64,000 bases of DNA from Cryptomeria japonica. Taxonomy: Eukaryota > Streptophyta > Pinopsida > Cupressales > Cupressaceae. The translations under genes and the position numbers were made by a program. The notes beneath the pieces are model-generated. The model made no database searches and was not told the origin of the DNA. It worked only from the letters and a program-made list of their open reading frames with translations. Of this stretch, positions 12,261 through 23,895 are shown one piece after another (position 1 is the stretch's first letter; each line of letters opens with the position of its first letter). Where the stretch lies: assembly GCF_030272615.1 (NCBI RefSeq), contig NC_081410.1:260760437-260824436 (forward strand). The letters run 5' to 3'.

Positions 12261-12679
12261 CTGGGATGATAAGTGGAAGATAAATGGGCTACCATAGCTT
12301 GAAACTGGGTGGTATTAATATTACTAGGAACATGAGCTTCTTCTAAGGTTCATGTAAAGATCTCCTAATGAGTAGGTGAGGCTTTTAAGAGGTCGAGAAT
12401 GGAGATCTATGCAGGAGATTTTCCTAAGTTCTCGAGGATATTGTATTGCATGGAAATTGACATTATAGGAGGAACATTAGATGTAGGAGCTCCTTGGACT
12501 GACATGTGAGCTCTTCTAGTGGTGACTGCACAATGAGTATCACCTCCTTTAACATGGATCATGTTAACATGATCATCTACTTGAGAAATCCACCCTATGG
12601 TTGGTCCATATTCAAATGGTACATTATTGTAATTAATGTTAATGGTAGTGTTACCTTGATTCGCAATGGATGTGCTTGC

Positions 12680-14480
12680 TTAATCTTCCCCTTGATCTTT
12701 GGGAAGAGCATTTTTATACATTCCTAGATTGGCATTGGGTGATTTTCCTGTGGCAAGGTCAACATCAATTTTTCCTTGATCAATGAAGTCTTGAAACAGG
12801 TGTTTTAGCTTCATACACTTGTTTGTTTCGTGACCCTTGACATGATGATAGGCACAATATTCATTTCTTTTGTACCAATCATGTTTAGGCTTAGATTCAT
12901 CAAAAGGTTGTGTTTGAGGATATACGACTGTATTGTGTTGTTCCATATGTTTAAAGATGGTATCTAATGGTTCACCCATAGGCGTGAAATGATGTTGAGG
13001 AGCGTTGTTACCTGATTGACATGGGGGAGCCTAAGATATTGTGATTGTGTTAGTCCTATTGGCCTGCGCATATAATCTTTGTGTTTGTGGGGGAGGATTA
13101 ACATATGTCTATGGTGAGGGATTATTATACATTTGTGTGGGTGGTGGCTTGGCAACCACGATCATTTGCAATATCTTGGAATCAGTGACCCCATCACCAA
13201 CAACATTCTTGTTCCTATTCTAATAACGTGACCTATCATTTTTAGGCTTATTTGAATACTCTTTGTAGATCTTGATTACTCCTTCATCCATTAAGGCTTG
13301 TTCTACCAATGGTCCTTTAGACATGATATCTTTGAATGTGCTAGCACAGTTCAATCGAATGTGATACCCCAGTTTAAGATAGATATTATTGATGAAAATA
13401 TGAACCAATTGGGTGTCTAGCATTATACATGGGAGGAAACCAACTAGGGCTATCCATCGTTGGGTATAATCAAGAATACTTTCACCACCATTTTGTTTGG
13501 CTTGACATAAGTCAAGCATGGAGGTGTCATTTTCTATTTTATAGTGATATTGAGCCATAAAATGCTCAAATAAGTCTACAAAGGTGGTGATGACACCAAA
13601 TGGCAATTTGGAGAACCACTCTAATGAAGGACTGTTAAGGCTCTTAGGGAACAACCGCAAAAGATAGTTGTCACACTATGATACTTCTTGACAAGCCATG
13701 AATAATTCCTTGACATGATGTCTTGGATCTCCTTTTCCTTTGTATTTATTGAATATTGGCATTTCAAAGTGTTTAGGAAAAGGCATAGCTGTGATAGATT
13801 TGTCACACGGATACAAACAAAATTCTTCAAATTTGAAGACCCGTTCAGATCTATTCTCCTGTAATGACTTAAGGGTGGCTTTCATTTCCTCACATTTAAT
13901 ATTGACCAGAAAAGCATCGAGAGATGGAGTAGCTGATTGGTATCATGGTATTTGATACAACATTTGTTGAGACTAATGATAGCCTTGCTAGTGTGGTGGA
14001 TTTTGATAACTTGCCATGTTTTGATAACCCAAGATTTGTTGTTGACCTATCAATTTTTAATTGGTATTGAGGTATCTAGGAATAGGTCACCGTGTTCTAT
14101 TGAGAGGGGCCAAGTGGTTGTTGATATTGTAGATTTTGGAACTATTGAATCTATGACACATTGCCTTATGGATAACTGCCCACTGTATAATTGGGGTATA
14201 CGTTAGATTGACCATTTCATGTTGGGGGGTTTTGGTTTGCTCCACTTTGCACATGATGAATGTTCATGACTGCATAGGAGGTAGGCAATGCTTTCAAGTA
14301 AATAAACTATGATTGCAAAACAACCGGTTGGACCGTTACTTGAGGTTGATATTGGGTCATGCCAACAACTTGTGACATCAATTGAATAGGTGGGGTGATA
14401 GGGAGGATCTCACAAAAGAGTTACACTTTGATTAGTAGGTTGGAAAAAGGTGTCATAGTGGGATTCCATTGTTTTTACAC
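12680..14480 (-). pseudogene. Element B: gag
   Basis: Minus-strand gag. N-terminal part 14480-13950 is Pro/Ser-rich and broken. Capsid region: FNKYKGKGDPRHHVKE, MRLFPKSLNSPSLEWFSKLP, FEHFMAQYHYKIEND, and VEQALMDEGVIKIYKEYSN. The knuckle near 12860 is YCAYHHVKGHETNKC (C-x2-H-x4-H-x4-C), the form shared with D. A frame change occurs near 13670, and stops precede 12980. Gag would form the particle and bind the genomic RNA. Confidence 0.75.
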
Positions 14481-16410
14481 CCTTCTCTCCTCTTGACTCA
14501 ATCCCAACATCTAAACTCTTTTGGAAATCTCTCTATCAACTAGTTTTCTCAAATCACTCAAGATCATGGCTAGAACTCACTGGAGTAAGTCCGACCATCA
14601 AGTTGTCAAAATATTTCACCTTCACTTGCAGGGGACTAGGAGGATGTTGAGATGGTGTAACAAATCCCATCATGTGGTTTTGTGACTTGTTTCACTCCAT
14701 TTCTCCATCACTTTCACAAGTTCCTATTTTCTAGGCCTAGAAGCCCTAAGAGCCCCTTTTAGCCCTACCTTCACGGTTTTTGCTCAATTGCTTAGAAAAC
14801 TTCCAAAAGACCCCCTAAAAGCTTTAGATATCTAGATACCCTTTTGGACATACTTTGAGTTTCAGGAGGTTAGGTTGTTTGATACATTCATACAGGTACG
14901 GACCCCAAAATGGCTCTTTTTAAGAGTTTAAGGGTTAAGAGCCTTCTCCAATAGGGTTTGTTGCTTCCCACACCCTTTCACACCTCCATAATCCTACTAA
15001 GACTCTGTTAGTCACTCATCTCCCATACCAATCACTTGGCACAAACACATTTGACCTTCCCTGCAAGCAAAAGTACAAAATATTGTCATGTTCCCTAGTC
15101 GGGCTATGGCAGAGCTCGCCTAGGACATGATAATGAACTTCTTCAATGCAACTTCCAGGAAACTAAAAAGACTTTTTGCACACTTTACATAGGCTCCATG
15201 ACTTGAATCCCAAATTCCATTTAGAACACACAATGGGATTTCAAGTTGGAGCCATTGTTAGGGTCTTAATCTCTTTGCTCAGACCGAGAGCAGTGCAGTT
15301 CAAGAAAAATTTCAAACAAAGAACTAAACTTTCACAATGAAGAAGTATAATCACTTCCAAAGCACCAAAAAAATGAATTCTAAACCACCATGAAAGAATA
15401 GTACCAAGATCAATCCATCTAGTACGGACTGCTATAAGCAAATTACAAGTTTTTTAATGCAAAATCTAGAAATTGCCTTCAAATATTATTCAAAATTTTC
15501 TCTTTGGATCTTTGAACCCTTTTACAATGACTTAAAAAGCATTATATATACCTACTTACTCATAACCAACCACCCATCGGTTTCTTAACCACCGATTTGA
15601 TCATCTTTTCAAAAATTGCTCCAAACGTTGCAAAAAGTTGTTAAGCAACAATGACAACTTTTGCTCCACTATGCATTTTTGAAACTTAAACATATCCACA
15701 CATTCTAAACCCCCTAGGATGTTTCTCTAACATCAAACCAACATGTCCAAAATCCTTATGAGGCCTTACAAGGGGTTTTACCCTATTTTGCAAAATGATG
15801 TCATTTTTGGCTTACAAAGGCACATTGGCCAAAACTGAGAAAACAAGCTAACACTATAGACAAACAAACCATAAATAATCCTAAAAAACACTTTTGGATC
15901 TACCAAAATTCCCTTATTTCACTCATTTATCCTATTGAGGATCATCCATTCCAAAATTGTGAAAATTTATCAAGAAATCTAAGTGCTCCTGCACCACGGG
16001 GGTATGTATGATGATGGCATTGTGGAATGCATGCCCCCAGCTGGGACCTATGTTACAAATGTGAGGGGATAGATAGCATCCCTATAGTGTTTCCTAGAGC
16101 TTATTAAATTTATTGAATGGGTGGGGGTATAGATGATGATGATGATGGCATCATGTAATTCATGCCCCCAGTCAAGACCTATGTGGTAGAGGAGGAAGGA
16201 TAGCTTGGCATTCCAGTGGTCCAAAATGGCATTTGTGTAGAAGGCAGATTGATGGGTCAAGAGACTGGATTGGTGAAAAGAGTGACTTTCATCACACTTG
16301 ATGTCATGGGTGTTTGTGCTACTAATGATAGCGAGATAGGGAGTTGTGTGGATAGCATGTTAACTGGTGCATTATAAACACTACCTCCTGCAGATGTAGG
16401 CCCTTTACAT
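14481..16410. other. Element B: leader, gag-proximal part
   Basis: No gene seen in about 1.9 kb. Sequence is of even composition with no phased array of the kind found further upstream. It is transcribed leader by position only. Confidence 0.4.
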
Positions 16411-16847
16411 TTAGCATAAAATGGTTGATAGTGTCACGCAAGGGAATCTATAAGCACTTGTATACATGACATGGGTATGTCTCTTTGTGACAGTGTTAGT
16501 GAGGGTAACATGATTTGCTGAGGTGATTCTCGCTAACGCGGTTACAAGGACATTGAGTGATGCAATAGTCATGCCACTAGCGACCATGTTAGAGAAGATG
16601 ATATCCTTACAAACTTCAATGATCTCGTCCATCATTTGGGCATTATCAGTGTTAGCTAAGAATTGATCGACTAGATTGATTTGGGGATCTGTGTCATCAG
16701 GTTGATTTACCATGGTGCCATCTAAGATGGTTGGATTAAGTATCTCATACTGAGGGGAATATTTCCCGCCATGGTGGGATTGACAACAAGCTCAGGGTTT
16801 TGTTGTGGGTCTGAAAACCCTAATCCCAACTGGCACGATTGTTCCAT
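16411..16847 (-). pseudogene. Element B: small extra frame upstream of gag
   Basis: Minus-strand frame starting at an ATG at 16847 (MEQSCQLGLGFSDPQQNPEL), shifting frame once near 16735, then continuing from MVNQPDDTDPQINLVDQFLA to a stop at 16411. Total about 145 residues, Asp/Asn/Thr-rich, no recognised domain. Tat/Ogre elements are known to carry extra frames upstream of gag, so this may be one, but I cannot match it to any. No equivalent is seen in C or F. Confidence 0.3.
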
Positions 16848-17467
16848 AGTTTGCCTAGACTTGGAACAAGTAGTGACGGGCATGAACTGTATGAGACAAT
16901 AAGATTGTGAAAGATAAGATCAAGAGACTGGATTGACTGACTGACCTGATCAGACAAAGAAGAAATGATGACCTAGAACATGATAAGATATCATCTGATT
17001 GAGAACAAAAGTGACATTGAGTTAAGTTTAGGAGGATACACCAAAAAAAAAACTCAGTAAGGTAAAAGCACTGTGAATCAGACCTCTGGCTTGAGGTGAT
17101 AAGATCACAATGAATTATGAGATGATGACCTGGAGACATGATATAGCTCCTAGAAAGATGATAAATGATAATCGTCACGAAAGAAGGATTCAAACTATCT
17201 AATCAAGATCAAGACCAATGGAAACACCCAAAAGGGGATAGGAAATTGTAGATCAATGAATGAAAGATGAATAAGATAGAAGGGTGATATGATGAAAGAT
17301 CAGCTCAAACTGGATAACTAACAACTCGATGACACAAGTCAGCTGACAAGATGAATCAAACATGCTAAGAGAAAGACTATCCCAATAACTGCACAATCCT
17401 ATTGTGGGATGGATAGAATTTTTATAGCGTACCGACACTAGAGAAACTAGATTCACTAGAACAACAA
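16848..17467. other. Element B: leader next to the D insertion
   Basis: No gene. A/G-rich sequence up to the insertion point of D; it resumes at 35730 on the far side of D. Confidence 0.5.
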
Positions 17468-17472
17468 GATAC
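17468..17472. other. Target-site duplication of D, left copy (GATAC)
   Basis: GATAC directly precedes the 3' LTR of D and is repeated at 35725-35729 directly after the other LTR. Five bases is the usual length for Ty3/gypsy integration. Confidence 0.9.
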
Positions 17473-18885
17473 TGTGTGTGGGAAAAGTGGGTCAATGGAA
17501 CTTAAAATGTGAAAAATGAAGCTCAAAGGGACTTATCCACACACCCACAGGACTTCTTGGTGCAAGCTATGGAGTCATGAAGGATGACTCAACTTCCCAA
17601 GGTTGGTTCCATGGTTCTCTATCTCACAAGGTCCCTCAAACCAATGTCTTTGCTCTCAGATCACTTAGCAAAGTGGTTTAAGGATGACAAATGCAAGAAC
17701 GAGGGATGCTTTGGTTGATTTTAACATGAGAATGCATCCTGTCTATGCATGATTCTATAAATGCAACAAACTAGATTATAAGATGACAAGATTAGTATAA
17801 ATACTATCCTAACATACTATATTAGTTGTATGATTTAAGCCAATGATAAAGGAATTATTCTAAGATGTTTATTAGATTAATTTTTATTGCAAAGAGAGAG
17901 TAGATGTGCTAAAATTGAGCATAAGTATGATACTAAAAGCTTGCATGGATCCTTAAAATGGAGGAGGGAGAGCTCTATTTATAGTGAAAATAGGGCAATG
18001 GATGGCCACGATTGAAAGAGTTTATCAAAGGTCAAGATTGAAAGTTTATCAATCCATTTTTGCAATTTGCACCAATGAAATGGTGACAATTGTCAACATA
18101 AGACTGGTTGAGAGGGGAGGGTGGAAATATTAAATGCCTGAGAAGACCTCATGGTTACCCTAGGTGGTAAGGGTTAAGGTTAGGTTAGGATTATCCAATG
18201 GATAAAGCTTTTACCCAAAGGATAAACTCTTGTGCAAGGGTTAAAGGGATAACTATGGTCAAAGCAAAGAATGCTTGATGAGACCCTTGGGTTAGATGAG
18301 GGCTAAGTTAGTCAAAAAGTCTCTAACCATGCAAGAGGGTTGAGTTAACCATTAATGGTTTGGAAGACTTTCAAAGTTAAGTTGTTGAAACCTTTAATGG
18401 TTTTCAAAGACTTTGAGGGTTTGAGAAGTGACTTCCCCTTGCTTAGGGATGTGACAATATTTAGGAGATGGGTTAGGCTAATTTAGAAGTGATTAGAAGA
18501 ATCTAGAAGGGGGTTAGGAAGAAGGTTAGGATGCAAGTGGGAGATGTAGGATTTTGCAAGTGGATGAGGAATAAAAGGATTTAATTAAAATAAAATGTTT
18601 TATTTCAATTTGGTTGCAATTTGGGAAATTGAATAAATTAGATTTATTCAATTTGGGGTAAACTATTAATTAAATATAAATTTAATTAAAAGTAGAGAGA
18701 AGGGGTTTAATTGAATAAATGATTTATTCAATTTAAATGACATAAGTGAATTTAACTAGATAAATTTGATAATTTACTTAATAAAATAGAAGAATGTAGG
18801 TAATTTAATTTAATTAAATTTAACTAAATAGAGGAATGAACATAAAATATTCATTTAGGAATATGGTCATTTTTATATGTTTACA
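17473..18885 (-). repeat. Element D 3' LTR
   Basis: Runs from TGTGTGTGGG to TTTACA on the plus strand and pairs with 34314-35724. The start has one extra TG relative to the other copy, consistent with slippage in a TG run. A minus-strand TATA-like word, CTATAAATAG, is at 17975-17984. Near the end it is rich in taattaaatt. Confidence 0.93.
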
Positions 18886-18899
18886 TTTTGCCCCTCTTT
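18886..18899 (-). other. Element D polypurine tract
   Basis: On the minus strand AAAGAGGGGCAAAA directly abuts the TG end of the 3' LTR, the expected primer site for plus-strand DNA synthesis. Confidence 0.8.
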
Positions 18900-19321
18900 G
18901 AAGTGACGTGTGTGCACATGTTAATTCAAAGAAAATGATGTGTCGTCCAAATTTGATTATGATCAGTGTGATGTTGTTTTTAGATTTTCATGTCCTGCCC
19001 CAGATTTGATAAGTGATGCCCCAGATTTGATAAATGATGTTTGATAATGCCCCCTTGAGAGATGAATCAGAATTTGAAAAATTTGATTTAATTTGATAAT
19101 TTTGTTTCCATTTTAAAATTTTGTCAGTGTGGAATGTGAAAAGTTGATTCATCTCCCGATAAATAATATTTGCTAGGGTTAGACGGAGACCGCAAGCAAG
19201 CTACATGCCCCATCTCCAAACCCTAATTTCAATTCACCCTATAAAAGGGGAAAAGTGCACTGTTTTGTCTCATTTGTGCTTGTTGACCTTGGAGAGAGAG
19301 AATTTTGGAGAGAAAGACAAA
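18900..19321 (+). promoter_or_regulatory. Promoter and 5' UTR of the antisense PMD gene of D
   Basis: TATA box CTATAAAAGG at 19239-19248, about 75-80 bp before the ATG at 19322. An AAACCCTAA telo-box lies at 19218-19226, and a TGACGTG core near 18902. The predicted leader contains a GA-rich stretch (ggagagagagaattttggag). A short duplication (gccccagatttgata twice) lies near 18995-19030. The region lies between the 3' LTR and the first exon, so this gene would not need the LTR promoter. Promoter activity is inferred. Confidence 0.6.
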
Positions 19322-19482
19322 ATGTCGGTTCCCTTCTCTTCTCATCGATTTGAGCATGTTCAAAGGTATCGGAGGCCTGCCGCATATAGACCACCAGTAA
19401 GTCAACCTTTTTTACCCCTTTTTGATTTTTGATTTTGTCGTTTTTATGATGTTTTTAATTTTGTCATGTGAATTTTACATTT

Positions 19483-19938
19483 TAGCACGTCGGGGTCATT
19501 GCATAGCGCATACGATAAATTTCATAGCGCGTAGGGTTTGTCAAGTTAGGTAGCATCTGAAAGATATAGGGTAGCGCATAGGTCAACTAGATTAGCGCAT
19601 AGCAGTAGTTTAGCACATTAAGTGCACAGGGTAGCACATGGGGTAAAACGGGTAGCGCATCTGATAGACCTAGCGCATAGGGGGATAAGAAGGTCACATG
19701 GGTAGGGGTGGATAGCGCGTAGATGTGCCCTAGCACATAGGGTTAGATAGGTAGTGCAAAAGCAGGATAGAGTAGCACATAGGGTTTTTTAGTGCATAAG
19801 GTAGATTGGATGGCGCATTGGAAGAAAAAGGGAGCGCGTAGGGTTTGTCTAGCGCATAGGGTAGGTTGGGTGGCACATGAAGAATATCAGCTAGCGCATG
19901 AGTATATTTTAGCACGCAAACAAGTTTTCTTAGCGCAT
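19483..19938 (+). repeat. Phased TAGCGCAT array in the PMD intron
   Basis: About 20 copies of TAGCGCAT or close variants with unrelated spacers. Starts include 19483, 19504, 19525, 19551, 19572, 19593, 19611, 19632, 19653, 19671, 19692, 19713, 19731, 19752, 19773, 19790, 19811, 19832, 19850, 19871, 19892, 19910 and 19931. From 19551 on the spacing follows a 21-21-18 pattern, with one step of 17. Confidence 0.9.
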
Positions 19939-20218
19939 AGGGAAAAAAAATTGGTAAAGTGCGATTTTTTTATTTTTTTTGGATGAAGAAACATGGTAGT
20001 TTGAGGTTAGTTTTGCCAGGATAGGTGGCAATTGTTCGTCTATGTGTTTGCTATCATAAGTTGTCCAATATGAGTTCTGACATAACTTGATTGGATTTGC
20101 GATGTTTCAAGTTATTTATAGATTTGATGTGGATTTAGATATGATGCGAAACTTGATTTAGATTTGTTCAAAGTTTTCAAGTTTTTTGGATATAAATATG
20201 TTGGATATGAATTGCGAA

Positions 20219-20420
20219 GCTTGAGTTGTGTTACAAGCTGATATGGAACTTGAGTTGTATTAAAAGTTGATATGATTTGAAAACTTGAGTTGTATTACAA
20301 GTTGATGTGATTTGAAAACTTGAGTTGTATTACAAGTTGATGTGATTTGAAAACTTGAGTTGTATTACAAGTTGATGTGATTTTAAACTTGAGTTGTATT
20401 ACAAGTTGATATGATTTGAT
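20219..20420 (+). repeat. 35-bp tandem array
   Basis: Five to six copies of a 35-bp unit beginning acttgagttgtattacaagt, with the middle copies nearly identical. Lies in the PMD intron of D. Confidence 0.9.
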
Positions 20421-22509
20421 GGATTGATATGATGTGAAACTTGATTTATATTTGTTCAAAGTTTTCAAGTTTTGGATATGAATGTGATTTTGATATCTAT
20501 GTTTTGAAGAGGAAACTGATATTGGACATGTTTTGCTTTTTGACAGGAGAGTCTTGGAGTGGTGCAGTCGCGTGAGCATTTTCCTAGACCGTGGGCATTG
20601 ATACCACGATTGACATAGGCTGACAGAGACATTATTGATAGCTGTGGCCTGACCTCCCTATTAGATATGCCTCGGTTCATTGTGAACTGGGGGTTATTGA
20701 CAGCGTTGGTTGAGAGGTGGCATAGTGACACGAACACCTTTCATTTAGCTACAGGCGAGATTACAGTGACACCAGAGGATTGTTACCAGATTCTTTGGAT
20801 TCCTGTGGTAGGTTCATTGTTACCCTATGAGTAGTTAGAGGAGGGTGGGACAAAGGCATTGCACTGGATCTTTCAGGATGACATAGTGTGTGGATATGAG
20901 ATCCCTTGGTAGGAGTTCTTGGATTTGGATTATGCTCCTCTTCCACCAATATTGGTAGGTTTCATAGGTGGATTCTTATGTCCCGACCGGAGGTCAAAGG
21001 GACTGTCCCTAGGATGGGGATTGGTTCTGGAGGAGATGGTGACACAGGGTCATCGATTTGCATGGGGGTCAGCTATGCTGGCCCACTTATATAGGGATTT
21101 GCATGAGGTGGTATATTTGGGGTATGGTAGTTTATCAGCGGGAGTGACACTGTTACAGGTATGGTGTTGGGAGCATATTCCCGCAGCCAAGCCACTGGTG
21201 GACAAAGATAGGCCTATTGGGTGCGCGTATGCATACAGATATCAAGGGATAGTTGTCCAGCATAAGCTGGGCAAGCTAGAGCACTGGAGGAGGGTTCTAG
21301 ATGATATTGATACGGTCGTCTGGCAACCATATACAGGTTGTGAGGTATGGGCAAAGGATGGGATGGAGATGGCTTATGTCTTCATGACCCGATATCTAAT
21401 AGGGCAGATGCCCTTTGTTATTGAGAGATTTCTAGTCACTCAAGTTTTGCGACAGTATGGATGACAGCAAGGGATACCATAGGGGACCTGCTTATATGCT
21501 CAACGAAGGTAGGATATACCAGATTGGGGACCCACTCTTGAAAGTGCGGTGGTGGTAGAGGAGTTCGTTCAGCTAGTTCGCCAGATATGGGACTACACCC
21601 CTGAGATATTAGATGCGGGCATGACAAAGGATTTTGCCAGATTATTTGCAGTTCGTGCAGTGGCTAGGATATCAAATCCAATGGAGATGCATCTTGCTTT
21701 TGACAATGATGAGGAGGGAGGTGGTGACGGAGGATTTGATGATGGGGGAGATGATGGAGGAGAGGGCTGAGGTCGATGAGGGAGAGGAGATCAGGGGAGG
21801 ATAGGAGATAGAGGTAGAGGTGGAGGGGATAGAGGGATTCAGGTGGAGAGAGTGGCATGATGGGCTATGATGGATAGAGGGAGAGGAGGCTTGGCGATTA
21901 TGGAGGGGGTGAGGAGAGAGTAGGGGAGGTGATAGCAACGGTGGGAGGGGTTGATGAGGTGAGATGGCCAACTCAGAGGAGGAGGACTGATGTGTTACCC
22001 CCACTAGTACCGAGGTCAGGGGAAGGATGGGGAGTACTTCTTCCCAGGTGCCCCTTCAGATTCAGATCCTGACTCATCGGGAGGATGCGCAGATTACGGC
22101 CCTACAGCTATCAATATAGCAGTTGCAGGCATAGTTATTGACACAACAGTGACAGATCACACAGTTGACCACAGAGCAGGATACATCTTTAGAGCAGTTG
22201 GGTCGAGCCGAGGCTCGAGCAGAGGTTTTGGAGAGAGCGACGGCAGGTGGCCCGATGAGAGACACCTTGAGAGAGCTGGCTTCGAAAGTTAGGGAGGTAG
22301 AGTACTACAGGAGACACTATGAGGATGCGGTGCCTAGGGAGTGCCGAGTTCTGAGCTATACAACCTTGAGATCGAGCCGATCCCGAGAGACGGGATCGAG
22401 GATAGAGAGCAGGGGTGTGACAGGGCCTATTCGGCAGGATCCACCTGGAGATCTAGGTGTTGGTACATCTACTGCGAGACCATCACCATCTGGAGATAGT
22501 CATACCTAA

Positions 22510-23784
22510 GAGACATTGTCTCTATTGTATTTTGATTATTTTGTTGTGTTGGGCACAGACATGACATATTTTGTATATTTGATCATTTTTGAGATATATA
22601 TATATGACACCATTTTCTTTGATCCATATGTGATGTGTTATGGATGATGCTTTTTATATGATGATGCAATGCTTATGCAATTTTATATGTGATGAATATG
22701 ATGTGATAATGCAGGATATAATAGATGTATCTTGAAAATGAGATGCATGATATGATATGATGTGAGATGTATCTTGAAAATGAGATGCATGATATGATAT
22801 GATGTGAGATGTATCTTGAAAATGAGATGCATGATAGGTAACTAATTTATCAATATGATATGCAACTAATTGTAAAATGATATGCAACTAACTGTAAAAT
22901 GATATGCAACTAATTGTTATGAGCATCCTCATTCTGCATTGGTCATCCCTGTATAGCCACATGTTGTTTTGCTTTCTTTGTAGTGTCATCATTGAGCATG
23001 GATTGGTTTGGGATATGTTGAAAATTTATACAAGCATAATGGTATAATTGAACCATAATGACCTCAGAAAAATTTACATGATTTTTGATTTTGTAAGATG
23101 GCATAAGCATCAAGGTATAATTGAACCAAGATGACCCGAATGTTGCTTGCAGAAAAATAGACAAGATTAAACCATTTGTATGTGCAAAGTGGAATCATGT
23201 CTTCAGTGATGTGTTGTGAATCACGTCTCGAGACAAGTCTTTATATAGTACAAGTGATCACCTCACAGATAGAAGACTAAAAAGATATTGGAGTCCCCGT
23301 TACTTTCTCCAGCTCGATGCATCGTTGAGAAAATGTAGAGGATCCAATAGTTCAAAAGGAGTTTAAATGCAAAAAAAATTCAAAACTTTATGCAAGATCC
23401 AAACATTTGTTACTTTAGAAAATCATCCATCATGTGTTATGAATCCGTTAAATGTATTCGTGTTTGATTCTCCTCATGTTTTGTTGAATTTTGGTTTTGA
23501 TATGATTTACCTAGTCTACTGCAATGCGGGATATGTTGATATGATAGGATGTAGATCGATGTTGCCCCTAGCTAAATGTATTTCCCAATGTGGATATGTA
23601 TAGTGATTACCAAGCCATGGTGGGATATGATGAAATGATTTGTGATAAACAAGGACAGTGACTATGCTAAGTATGTCCTGGATAATGCTTAGTTTGATAA
23701 AGGTGTTGGTCAATGGCCGATAGGACTTGGATGCATGGATACAAAAGTTTGATAAGAATAGATGGAGGAGACATCATCTCACAA
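22510..23784. other. Element D: spacer between PMD and integrase 3' ends
   Basis: No gene. AT-rich, containing the 42-bp tandem array and a repeated gatatgcaact word near 22855-22915. The two convergent genes end on either side of it. Confidence 0.6.
22724..22849. repeat. 42-bp tandem array, three copies
   Basis: Unit starts gatgtatcttgaaaatgaga at 22724, 22766 and 22808, copies almost identical. The third copy is cut short. Confidence 0.92.
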
Positions 23785-23811
23785 TAGCGCCTCTTTGCCA
23801 GGTTTTCAACA
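23785..23811 (-). repeat. Element D: post-integrase motif, one copy
   Basis: Minus strand TTGAAAACCTGGCAAAGAGG then CGCTA. Same position, about 85 bp after the integrase stop, as the motif in B, C and F. Confidence 0.7.
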
Positions 23812-23895
23812 TTTGTTTTTATTGCATTTTTTTCTTTGCTTATTCCAATTTTCTTATTTTTGTGTATTTTTAATTTTTTCGTGCATTTAGATTGC

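Larger units (their letters stand above)
19397..20546 (+). other. Intron of the D PMD gene
   Basis: Donor GTAAGT at 19397 and acceptor tttttgacag ending at 20546; removal joins two in-phase coding segments. The intron holds a phased TAGCGCAT array and a 35-bp tandem array. No transcript evidence is available. Confidence 0.65.
19322..22509 (+). pseudogene. Element D: antisense plant mobile domain (PMD) gene, two exons
   Basis: Exon 1 (19322-19396) codes 25 residues starting MSVPFSSHRFEHVQRYRRP and ends at CCA|GTAAGT. Exon 2 starts at 20547 after tttttgacag, in phase 0. The PMD core follows: ALIPRL, IIDSCGLTSLL, LLTALVERWHSDTNTFHL, ITVTPEDCYQIL, ILVGFIGGFLCPDRR, AWGSAMLAHLYRDLHEVVY, LLQVWCWEHI and FMTRYLIGQMPFVIERF. 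A Gly/Asp-rich stretch and a charged coiled-coil tail (to 22509) follow, with a frame change between 21770 and 22165. PMD proteins are plant nuclear proteins (MAIN/MAIL family), and a PMD branch is known in transposable elements. At least four stops sit at Trp, Gln or Arg positions. Role in the element unknown. Confidence 0.75.

Noticed and set aside
19218-19226. Telomeric repeat
   Set aside because: Single AAACCCTAA only; more like a promoter telo-box.
19550-19940. TAGCGCAT array as a former heptad-repeat protein (LAHxxxx units)
   Set aside because: Steps of 21 and 18 keep a frame with few stops, but stops remain, the D leader arrays are not open, and the C steps are not multiples of three.
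20295-20579. Minus-strand frame with repeated QLVIQLKF units
   Set aside because: By-product of the 35-bp tandem array read in one frame.
21672-22004. Minus-strand Ser/Pro/Leu-rich frames
   Set aside because: Antisense of the Gly/Asp/Glu-rich part of the D PMD protein.
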